Assembly: GCA_024734555.1 (NCBI GenBank)
Contig: JANPWX010000030.1
Span: 526,040 to 590,039, forward strand
DNA from: Trochalopteron elliotii
Taxonomy: Eukaryota; Chordata; Aves; Passeriformes; Leiothrichidae
Length of the DNA: 64,000 nucleotides
Direction of reading: 5' to 3'
Under the pieces are notes generated by a model. The model had not been told where the DNA came from and ran no database searches. It worked only from the letters and a program-made list of their open reading frames with translations. The stretch's first letter is position 1. Each line of letters starts with the position of its first letter. Positions 49,973 through 60,166 of the stretch are shown here, in pieces. The translations under genes and the position numbers were made by a program.

Positions 49973-52817
49973 ATGACAGCACAGTTAGCCACGTTCCCCC
50001 ACATTCTGATCTCAGGGCCCCTGAGGCCGCTAGCTGGGAGCCCCAGTGCCAGCCCAACACGGCTGCAGCACCACAGGAGCCCTGCTCTTACGCCACACTC
50101 AGGGCTGAATATTAAGGCAGCTTGATTAAAAACATAAGGGCAATCCCTAGTTAGGGGCAACTCTGTTTTCACATTTCAATATTGCAAAATATGGTCCGCA
50201 GAGTGTGGTTGCTACTTCCACTGCTGCTAATTCCCTCTCCTCCCAAAACAACCTCTCCCTGTTTTTATAGCATTTCAGTGAAGAAGCTCCACAAATTTGA
50301 CAAAAAACAAACCTGTGATAGCTAGAGGTACTGAAATGAATGGAAAGCTGAAGGGGAATAGGGCTCAAAGAGGGGTTTTTTATAAAAAAGAAATTTTAAA
50401 AAAAATGTACCACAATCCACACAAAGCAAGCTGTTTGCAGAGAGAAGACAAAAGGAATACAAGAGCATTTCCTATGCAATAGATAGGCAAGATGTTTATC
50501 TAAAACATTACTTCATTAGGAAACACTTGGGGACATCCTCACTGAAAGAAGAAAATAGATAAAAAACCAAAACTTACCTATACACTTTTGACTTCTCTCT
50601 CTCTCCTACATCTTCAGTATTATAAACAGACTCCCAAAGTGCCAGCCTCAGCATTATCTCCTGAAGCAGCAGACTCTTGCCTATGAAGGCAGAGCTTCAG
50701 AGTAAGGATGGACTGAGCTCTGAGGATGTGAGCATGGGGGAGGGAAGCTTCAATATTACAACCCATCCATCAACCACTTCTATAAAGCTCTTTTGTTCCA
50801 AGTTCATACTTAGCAACTCAAGGTCAAAACTGATGTTGGAAAATGCAAATCGTAAGTCAACCCAGACTTTCACCCCATGTGTCTTCCTGACCTTAAAGGC
50901 AAACAAGAAACAGGCAAAAAGAAGTTTCAGCTACATGACCTATTTATATAAAAAAGTGTATTGAGTAATACTAACAAATTAAAAATTACTGGGGATTAAT
51001 CTACACTACTACTGATACAGATTAGAAAAACAAAATTAGAATATGTGCATTTAAGATAAAAGGCCTATACTTTTTTGGCTTTCTTACACTTTGGGCAAAG
51101 TCAATTTCACCTGATCTTTTCTGTTTGTTTTATTTTTTCTTTATTGTTTGTTAGGATTTGATTTTTTAGTTTTGAGTTACCCTTTTTTTTTCTTTGAGAG
51201 AGACACACACAAGGTTTGATTGAAAGCACCACAGGGAAAACTAACTGGTTGAAAAAACCCCAACCTTTTCCTCTCTGGTGCAAAACAAAGGAACACATCT
51301 CTATTAGCCTTTGTCTTTAAGAAGTCCTGGGTCAGATGTTGGCAGCCTTCACAAAGAAGAAAAATAGTAGATATTACCAATAAAAAGCAAGGATTTCATT
51401 GCAGCCAAGAAAACAGGATGTATTCCACAGGCTATAACTATTCTTCTTAGAAACACAATACGGGGAGAAAAAAAAAAAAAAATCATTCATTACACTCAAA
51501 TACCTAAGAGCAAACTTTTCAGTTGAACCCCATTTTTGCAGGATTCCACAGCAGAAAGCAACAGAGGTGCCAAATACCTGAGATTACAAGCTTATCCAGT
51601 GGATATTTCCCAGAGGTGCTGTAACAAAAATCAATTTACACGGACGACAGAAAGACAGTGTAAGACAAGAGAACTCTGACACAGAACTCTGATCTAGTAT
51701 TTAAAATCTCTTAATTTTAGACAATCTGGCAGTCTTTAGAATTGTCATCACAAAACTTCTTGGAGTTTTATTTTAAGAGCCTACATATAACATCTTTCAT
51801 ATGGGAAAAGTCCTGCCAAGAGCTTTAAATATAGCTGTATTGAATGCCAGTTTGGCTTCCTCCATGTGAATTTGGACAATTTTAACAAGAGTTTATGAAC
51901 TTGCATTGGGAAAAAAAGTGTATAATGATAGTTTGCCATCCACGCATGTAAGTTATAACTTATGTAAAATACTAGATAATTCTGCAGTCTAGCAAAAACA
52001 TTTTAAAACAAAACTATTTCTCTCCAATAGCTCTGATTTGGCTCTTAAATCACAGCTTTTTTCTAAAGCACCATCACACTTACGCAGTCCTGGCAATTAA
52101 GTCAGCCTAGAGGGTTGCTTACTTTAGGGGAAGGATAGGAAAATCTGTTTAATTAGCAGCAACTCAGGCTACTGAGGAACTGCTTTATTTGATCAACTGC
52201 TGCTGTGGATGATCAAAAAGGTGTTTCCTGTAATTCTCATTGGAGTTTGCTTGCTTGCCCCAAGCAAGATGAACAACAGAACTATATGGTATGTTTTCCA
52301 TCCTCCTTAATAAAGCTCCCATCAACAAGCAAAAAGTAGGGTACTGTAGTAATGTAACCTAGATCCTAGACAGTTTCCAAAAACCCAGCCAAGGATCTTT
52401 GTCAGAATTTCAAAGAGAAGCCGCTGCTGAAATTCTTAAGCATGCGGAAGGGTTGTTCAGGACTCCTTCTGCAAACAGTGAATGCTTTTCACTACCCAAG
52501 AAATTACTGCTAACAGGATCTGTAAGGTGGGACACTGAAAACAATTTCCACTTTCTCCACTGGAGAGTTTCCATCTTTCTGAGATCAAGTTTATTACCTT
52601 GCCTTTCAACAGAAACAACAGGTATTTTTATGGATAGTATTAAAGCTCTTCCCAAGAAGCACTGCAAGGTTAGAAGTCCTCAAGTAAATAATTATAAGTA
52701 AAAACAAAAAATAATATTTTTAATTTTTAGAATGTGGTTTTTGGCTTTCAGCTCTGTAGTTTGATTAACTAACACTTTCTCTTACCCATCTCTTTTTAAA
52801 TAAATGTGCTAAGACAA
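49973..52817. other. Unique non-coding stretch
   Basis: I see no supported gene. It contains a minus-strand splice-bounded candidate at 50578-50680 (separate entry) and A or T runs near 50395-50405, 51183-51191 and 51469-51482. A plus-strand segment at about 52405-52520 is open, amphipathic and bounded by CAG and GTAAGG, but has no recognisable identity. Confidence 0.5.
50578..50680 (-). other. Candidate 103-nt exon (minus strand)
   Basis: On the minus strand CTCTGCCTTCATAG (moderate acceptor) precedes 103 bases that are followed by GTAAGTT, a consensus-grade donor. One frame, entered after two bases, is open throughout and is rich in Leu, Glu, Lys and Arg; the other two frames are closed by stops. 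I do not recognise the product. With more than 100 kb of both-strand sequence to choose from, such an arrangement can occur by chance. Its exit phase does not join in frame to the EF-hand-like candidate at 42630-42709. Confidence 0.13.
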
Positions 52818-53211
52818 GTCACAGTTTAGGAATGGTATTTTTCAATTTAGTACTGCTAAAATCACATGACTGCTTGCTCCCCCCTCACTCCAACTGGAGG
52901 CACAGGTGGAGATAAGAACAATTTACTGGAAACAGCAGTAAGATAAGAAAACGAACAGCAGCAATACTAATAGCAAAAGGTATAAGACAAAGAAATGATT
53001 TACAGCCCATGACAGTAAGAAAATACCAGATGGCTTCCCTTGCCACCTTTTCTTAACTGGGGGAACCCCTTCCCCCCAGGAGAGAGGGAGAGAGAGAGTT
53101 CCTTTCCCCCGTGCCTGCAGCAGTGGCCTGAGGTGGTACAGAGTAACATCTGCGTCCTGGCCACACGCCCTCCCATCTAAAAATTACCCTGTCCTGGCCA
53201 AAACCAGGACA
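52818..53211 (-). mobile_element. Solo LTR of an avian endogenous retrovirus (ERVL-like), minus strand
   Basis: Read on the minus strand the element starts at 53211 with TGTCCTGG, the first arm of the terminal palindrome TGTCCTGG-6-CCAGGACA (53190-53211). This is a feature of a large group of avian LTRs. Downstream come a GA-rich block (53080-53098), an imperfect palindrome at 53057-53079, a T-rich segment and AGTAAATTGTTCTTATCTC. The last resembles the AATAAA-type polyadenylation region of these LTRs with one changed base. A G-rich GAGTGAGGGGGGAGCAAGCA-like block follows. The far end is decayed and lies between 52818 and 52853. No internal retroviral genes flank it on either side, so it is a solo LTR left by recombination or truncation. 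The family assignment (ERVL rather than ERVK) is from memory of consensus texture and is uncertain. Confidence 0.7.
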
Positions 53212-53264
53212 GACATTTACCAAGGGCCACAGAGTGCCCCAGCTCTCTTGATCAAGCTGTTCAT

Positions 53265-53515
53265 CTTGGGTCCCACTAATACCTTTCCTGGACAGCCTTC
53301 CAGTAGGGAGAGTATATTCATGTTCAAGAGGCAATGAGAACAAACTAATGCATGAAACTCCTTTTCAGCATATGGAAAAACAGTTTTACTACGAGGGTTG
53401 TGATTGCTCCATCCTTGGAGATATTCAAAACCCAAATGCACACAGCCCTCAGCACCTGGCTGCCACTCAACCTGTTCTGAGAAGGGGGTTGGAATAGGTG
53501 GCCACAGCCAGAAGT
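53265..53515 (+). mobile_element. CR1 3' fragment with internal deletion
   Basis: Plus-strand CR1 3'-region sequence. It contains CCTGGACAGCCTTCCAGTA, then a line corresponding to AGGCAATGAGAACAAACT, then ATGGAAAAACAGTTTTACTA, then GAGGGTTGTGATTGCTCCATC, then GGAGATATTCAAAACCCAA. After that come AACCTGTTCTGAGAAGGGG and TTGGAATAGGTGGCC. Compared with CR1 order, about 40 bases between GAGGGT and TGTGATT are missing. The tail after 53500 is decayed and the usual terminal repeat is not evident. It looks older than the copy at 26.7 kb and belongs to a different subfamily. Both ends are approximate. Confidence 0.75.
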
Positions 53516-53523
53516 GACCAATA

Positions 53524-53745
53524 ACTCAATGTCCAGATGGAGATCAGTGACAAGCAGGGCCCCTCAGGGGTCCATACTGGGACCAGTTCTGTTTAATGCC
53601 ATCAGTGACGTAGATGAAGGGATCAAGGGCACCCTCAGCAGCTTTGCAGATGACATCAAGCTGAGTGGTGTGGTTGACACACCTTAGGGGCGGGATGCCA
53701 TCCAGAGGGATCTGGATAAGCTCAATATGGGGGCCCATGGGAACA
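53524..53745 (+). pseudogene. CR1 LINE reverse-transcriptase fragment (ORF2, broken)
   Basis: This is an internal piece of CR1 ORF2. In the plus-strand frame it encodes the conserved run [12 protein letters not shown]. About 20 residues later comes the catalytic FADD box (codons at 53643-53654), the F/YADD metal-binding motif of LINE reverse transcriptases. GVVDTP follows, then an in-frame stop at 53685-53687, then GRDAIQRDLDKL, the conserved continuation. The stop and the truncation at both ends make it non-functional. Its position downstream of a CR1 3' end in the same orientation is the reverse of the order within one element, so it is a separate insertion or a rearranged duplicate. The similarity fades after about 53745. 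Confidence 0.92.
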
Positions 53746-56700
53746 CTGTAGGTTTACTCATTTGGTTGCAACACTCTTGAGACAGGAACTTTAGTGACTA
53801 CTCAAGCAACCTCAAGAACTTTTCCTTGAAAAGTTCCGTTCCATTCAAACTTACTGTCTCAGCTTCAACAACAGCCACCAAGGCAAGGGGAGTAAGGTAA
53901 TGCAGCACATGGCACACAGTTAAAATAACTGTTATAACACCCTGAGGGTGGAGGCTGTGCTCTTGTGCTAACCACGACCATGCAGAACTTTCAGGCTGAC
54001 AATGAGAAAGACTCTTCTCACTTCAGTGTTCACATACAGAGTTCACACCCGCTTGCTGTTTGGTGCTATCTGCCTTTTGTCAGTCAGTCATTTTCCCAAC
54101 TGGCTGTTTCTGTTAAAAGCTAAGATATTCTGGGGTTCTCCCTAATAAATTCAAGTTCCACTAGAGATATACCCATGCTTTCATTTCTCTTTGGGATTAA
54201 CTTATTCATATTTTTATAAGCCTCTAATAATAATCTAAATTAGAAATACCATATGTGCATAGACATAACTAGTGATAAAACCAGTGGAGCACAAACATGC
54301 CAAGCTGACAGGAGCTCAAATGAAGACAAGCTTTTGTCTATCATGACCTAATTCATTTTTCTACCAGTTGCACTACACAATGCATTTAAATCATTTAAAT
54401 ATTTGATGCATTAACCTGCAGCACATTATCTCTATGTACAATGCTAAATTACCCGCTCTTCCTCCTACCTTTTACAAGCTGCAGCTATTCCCAGACTGCA
54501 GCAAGTTTCAAAATTTGTCAGCAAGGTTATTGACAGTAAAAAAGTGTTTTGTAAAGAAAATGCTACTGTATTTTATGTGTTGGGAAAAGGGGTGGGAGAG
54601 GAAAGCATGCTCAGTTAGAGCAACAGGGTCAAAACAACACGCTTTCAAGAGCACTCCCCTCCCATGTTACATACCACACTCTTCAGTGGGGACATCACAA
54701 ATTACAGAATTCAAGCCAAACTCAGCAATGAGTGGGAGCAGGCAAGATAATAAGCACTGCAGATGGTTTTAGTCTTCATTACCATTCAGTAGACACAATG
54801 TCTCTGCAACAGATATGGACAAACAGAGGCTTTTGTAACATGACAAACTAAAATGCACCAAGAGCTCTATGTTTTTGTGGTATTCTTCACCTCAGGCAAA
54901 TACTCTGTGGATTTCTAATTACCTGCTCTTCCTTTAGACCTCAAAAAAGCCCATAACTGTTGTGAAACTTTGGGTTCTTCAAAACAGACCTTTTTAAGCC
55001 ACACTTAACTAAATTACCATCTTCTGGATTCACCCATGTGTGTTATGACTAGACTCTCTCAGGGCAAAGAGCCTTCTAACTCACGCTTAAATCTGCATTG
55101 TGGCTGTGCTGTGTAAGTGCTTCCTAATGTTTTAAGGAAATTTGTTATCGCAAACAGGCCCACACTGCAGTTTAACCTTCCTTCAGGATAAGCAGGCACA
55201 GCCTCCCTCCCCTCCACCCAGATCTGGAGAAGGGCAGCCTTGTCCTACCGCTGACCATCAAGACAAGGCAGGGCAAGAAAACTGACTCACACTTGCCTCG
55301 TTTTCTCCAGCTTTCCTCTTTCCTGAAGGTAAAGATCACGATTATAGATTACAATTCTACGTTTTAGTAATTATTATATAATTATAACTGCAATGGTAAT
55401 TTCAAAATCAACTGCAATCATGTATTTACATTGAAACCACCCTTGTTATGATCACGCCTGCCTCCCCAGGAGGAGGCAAACCCCATGTGATGCCACCTGG
55501 GATATTTCAGAGGTGCAGAGGCAGAGCCACTTGGGCTTATGTTGCACAACCAGGGCTGAGCCCAGCTGCAGCCCAGCGGGGTCAGGGCCCCCCTCCACGG
55601 GACTGCTCCCTGCAGGGCTCCGGCTGTCCCAGCCTGCCCAACAGGACTGCACACGCTCCCCACTGCCAGGGCAGCAGCCAGAGATAGCAGGAAGGGTGTT
55701 GGCCCCACGGAGACCAGTTGCCATACCAGTTTGCCATATCTGGGCTTCCAACAAGGTCGCGAATGCAACTGGTACAAAACCTTTCAGTTCTAACCCCATT
55801 ATCACCCTTCTGCTTCCTACCATAGTCATTCCCTGTGGCATGCATTCAGCCATGCAGAATGAGTTTATGGTAAATATATTTATATCTCAAAATACTCGAT
55901 CTTCTATCACATACACATTATTTAAATAAAGTTAGCAGGAGGAACCACACAGTGACTACCTACCTTTATTTTAGGAGAACAAGGAAATAGCTCAACAAAC
56001 AACTTTTAGAAAACTGCATCTAAACTAACACACCAAGACATATTTATGACCATTACTGTATTTTCATTCTTTCTTCCTCGTAACAAATCTAGAACAAACT
56101 TATTTCTCTCTCATACTTAAAGTTCACATAAGAAGGCTTCCATGTTTCCAACACTACAAATCAAAATAGTATAAAGGAGGCTATAACCATGTACTCAATG
56201 GCATTATTGTTCATATACACGTGAACACGTATCTTCAATCTTACAGGGTGATCCTTTTCAGAAATTCTTAGGTTCTTAGACTTCTGCAAAGAAATATTTT
56301 TCAATGTCTAGGACATGTCTTGGAGGGAGAAAAAACAATTCAGAATTTGAGCAGCAAGGGTTTTATTTGCATCATGTCCAGAATAATGGGTGATGGATTT
56401 TGTGTGTTATCAATCAAGCTTTGCTTCTGCTATATTTCTTCTAAATTGAAGGTCAAATACCACAGTTAATGAAAAGTTTTGTTCCCATTTCCTGGTAGTT
56501 GGGTTCTTTTTTCTACTTCACAATGCTTTAAGCATCTCTAAGGACAATGTGGCTAACAACATTTTGATATTTCCTTTTTAACTTTTAATGATACTGCATT
56601 AGCCAAGCATCAGTTGGTTTCTCACTCATTCCAAGCAGATTCAGTTACTCACCACGAACTAGATACTGAACAGGAAGGGAAAGCCAACACCACTTGCTTG

Positions 56701-58645
56701 GGAGCTCTTCCCTTCCATACAGCAGGAACAAAAGGTGCCACTAGAGATAACCCACAAATCACTCATCCTGGGTCCTGCTGAGCTTCCTGTAAGAAAACTC
56801 CATCTGCTGCCAAAAGCTAAAACTTGCTAAAGTAGAAAACAAAAGACAGATACCCATTTGCAAGAAGACAGACTGGGCTTGCTTTCTTACTCAAACCCAA
56901 GATTTTGAGAAACTACGAATGTAACAGCCAAACACAAAGAATTTATATAAGCCAGTGGGTGGCAATATTTATCCCACCACTTAAAAGCTGATGAGAGCTC
57001 TTCTGTAGCCAGCATTCTGACACTAAAAAAAAATAATTGGGAGGACTAAGAAGAAAGAAGAGCATTCAAGTATAACACATTACCATTTAAAACATACTGT
57101 AGAAGTGTCTTGTTTTCATTTTCCAATTGGTTGCTCAACCAGAAAAAAAAAAATCCCACCATTGTCACTATTACTCAATATGGTTGAAATCACTATCATT
57201 TTTCCATTATGATTAACATTTGCATTTAGTGCTAGTAGAAAAAATTCAGTGGCTCTGTTCTTCAGATAGCATCCATAGTTCCAATATATTTCAGGAGGCA
57301 TCTGCTCTAGTCCTAATCTCTGTAAAGTAGGAGCTAAGTTAATTAAAAAAATCACAATCTTAGATTAATCAAAATTTGGTTAGCTAGGCTACAGCCTGAT
57401 TACAGTAAAAGAATGTCCAATCAACTAACTTAACCGATCTACTTGTTATCAGGATGTCAAATTTCAAATTAAGAACTGCTACTCACATTAGGGAAATTAA
57501 ACTTACTGAAACATTAAAATGTCCTCTAAGTTTGAAAGTTACAAGAACTCAGCTGCAGACACATTAAAGTCAGTTCCTTTGAGGGCTTTTTTTTGTCAAG
57601 TAATCCCTTGATATTCTCACTTCCATCAGTGTAACAGTATGAATGGTTTTGTGCTTGGTTTATACTCCTATAGCAGAGCAATGGTCATGTTTGGAAGTGA
57701 AGCAATAAAAATGAAGAAAGGGACATACTCAGTTATTATGGTGCTGTCCACTGTGCCACAACTCCAGGCAGGAAGCCCTTACACTGGGGCTAACACCAAG
57801 GGGTTATGAAATAGAGGGGTGAGAGGGGCTGTCAGGGGAAAGCCAGAAGCTCCATCACATTCCACCCTTTCCTGTCTCTGCCTCCCATCTCCTCACCTCC
57901 TTCCTCATTAATCCAACCGACTGTCGGGCCAGCAGAGGGTGTTGTATTTGAGGAAGACAAAATGCTGAGTTTTAACAAGTAGCACGGGTGGTGAGGTACA
58001 GAGCAGACACTGGAACTGTCACACCTCAGAACAGGGAGAGGCAGCTCAGAGCACACCTGGGGTGAGTGAGGAGTCTGAGCTACTAAAGAAAATGAGGAGG
58101 ACAAAATAAGAGCAAGGAAATAAAAAAATTGATCAGGTCTTAACCTAAAAACTGTGTAGTCCAATGGCTTCAACAGGGTAACTACCCAGAAGAGTGACAG
58201 CAAAGCAATTACTTGGTTCTGCCACTCTCTGCAGGAGCTAACTACCCTGCCTCCAAATTGCATAGTGCCCTAAGCTCTATCACATGCATTGGATCTTAAA
58301 CATTTACATTCTAACTACTCCTAGGTCCTAAAGGGCAATGAAATCTCATATGCACAAAGCTGATTAAAGGACAAGAGGCCAATAAATAAATAAATAAAAA
58401 CAACCTAACTTAAACCAACATAATTTACAAATGACAAAGAGAAAAAACCCATGACAGCCTGAAGCCAGAAGCAGCCCTGCCCAGCTAAACTATGGTAGGA
58501 TATAAGTACAAACAGCTTGCAAAGTCCACCCACATTAATCTGTGCTAAACCCACAGGTAGCAAAATATTTTCTTCTAGTCTCTTAAGTGGCATGACATCC
58601 AGGCTTTCTGGAGACTGCCATCCAACCAGCAGGTTTCCTATCCAA
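53746..58645. other. Unique non-coding stretch
   Basis: I see no supported gene. A perfect 8-bp hairpin (GAACTTTT, 5-base loop, AAAAGTTC) lies at about 53817-53837. About 55440-55760 is GC-richer with roughly ten CpG and several overlapping frames on both strands, none with a recognisable domain. A CTCF-like motif is at 57929-57941. An (AAAT)n short array is near 58381-58398. Confidence 0.5.
57929..57941 (+). promoter_or_regulatory. CTCF-like motif
   Basis: CCAGCAGAGGGTG matches the vertebrate CTCF core pattern CCASYAGRKGGCR at all but one position (T for C near the end). It sits in unique sequence with no repeat. A single motif instance gives no evidence of occupancy. Confidence 0.25.
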
Positions 58646-58745
58646 CCTACAGCCAAGAACAACATTTAATTAGCATGTTTAATTGATCTTGTTAACTGTT
58701 AGGGTGGACAGCTTTGATCTCGCCTGCTGATAGCTAGTTTAGGAC
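58646..58745. promoter_or_regulatory. Candidate enhancer-like motif cluster
   Basis: Within 100 bases there are TTTAATTAGC and TTTAATTGATC homeodomain-type sites, GTTAACTGTTAG, and CTTTGATCT at 58712-58720, which fits the TCF/LEF pattern, in a non-repetitive context. This is motif appearance only; conservation has not been checked. Confidence 0.2.
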
Positions 58746-60078
58746 TACAAAAGAAACTGGGGCTTTGCATAATTGCCAAGCTTTCAATGTGTGTCTTTTA
58801 ATTCCTCCTATTTCCCAATCCCCCTTTCTGTTTCTGCTGCACTAGTGCTCTGGATATCCTGTTATCACAGGAAGCAAAGAGTATGCCATCATTTATTTTA
58901 TCCTTTATTTGAGCATGCAGGCGAAAAAAAAGGAAGATGAGGAAAGGGAAATTGCTGTTCCTTCACCCAGAAACACAGGAAAAGGCCAGGAATTACCACA
59001 GTGAATCTGGCCTGGGCAACATTAAATGAAAAACTGCATGGCTGAGGGCAGACAGCACCAAACACTTCAGTGGAAGATGCAGGAAACACTAACCATGTGT
59101 GGGATAAGCTGCTCCCAAGCCCCCTTGAAAGCCTGATCCCACTTTCTGTTGATTAGAGGCTGGTTTAAATTCCAGGACAGAGGGTTTAAGGAATTTCAGT
59201 GGCTTTCCACTGCGATGTTTTATGTTTGTTAATAGGCTCATCCAAAAAATTATTCTTCTGCAGGAGAATCATATTAGCTTAGAGAGAAGCCCACAAGACC
59301 AAGATTACTAGCTTGCACTCAACCAATATGAGACTGTGCCAACACTAACAGGAAGAGAAACTTCTAAGGGCATTTTAGTGCATCCTAAAATATCTAGCAA
59401 CCTTCAAAATAGATCCTAATTGAAAACAACTAAATACAAGTATGTTTAATTCATTAACTACCTCTCCTAAACACTGTTTTCCTGAATGGTCAAGCCAATC
59501 ATAAGTTCTACGGAAATAAATGTTCGTAGGTGGTGCATAATAGGTTCCGAGCACTGTACAAAGCAGTTCCACATTTCAGCCAAAGAGTGTCAACTGTTTT
59601 CAGAACAGCAAGCCAAGCCCTCATCAAACTGAATTCAGCTGGAGCTTTGCCACTCAGCAGGACAACGACTTGGCCCACCATCCCCATGGGAAATCTTTTC
59701 CTAACTCAGACTTTCTTCCTGCTTATTTCAAACGAAATCTCCTTTGGATCAGGAAGAATTTCCACAGATAATTAGTCTTGCACTAGCTAAATAAAACAAG
59801 AGTTATATTGCTTCTGAGCAGCAAACTGAATAATTACAACAGGGTTAAAGAGAAAATTTCTTCTTTTCTTCCCAGGGGGAACTTAGGAATTAACTGTTTA
59901 ACATGGTTGAACCTTGCTGTTGAATCTTCATATCGCACAGCAACAGAGAGAAGAACCACAGTGCAGTCACCTCAAGCATCTGTAATCATGGATGAACTGT
60001 AGCTCTCAAATAGTGCTAGAACAGAGTTCTTCACCTAAAAGCCTGTCTTTTCTTACCAAAGCTTTCTCATGAGCACAC
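58746..60078. other. Unique non-coding stretch
   Basis: I see no gene, recognisable repeat or strong regulatory signal here. Confidence 0.5.
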
Positions 60079-60166
60079 TGTGGTTTTGGTGGTTAGTTTG
60101 GGGAATTTGGTTGTGGTGTGTTTTGTTTTCTTTTGTGGGGGTGTGTGTTGTTTGACTTTTTTTTAA
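60079..60166. repeat. G/T-rich low-complexity tract
   Basis: Nearly 90 bases are almost only G and T on the plus strand, with GGGG and GGGGG groups and GTGTGTG and TTTT runs. It is the same type of tract as at 6339-6470 and the reverse-complement type of the A/C tracts. Confidence 0.85.

Noticed and set aside
52405..52520. Amphipathic, splice-bounded open segment on the plus strand
   Set aside because: Acceptor tract is poor and the donor only moderate. No recognisable product. Less persuasive than the other exon candidates.
55418..55929. Several overlapping open frames on both strands
   Set aside because: GC-rich patch with few stop codons. All frames are equally open, which argues against one real coding frame.
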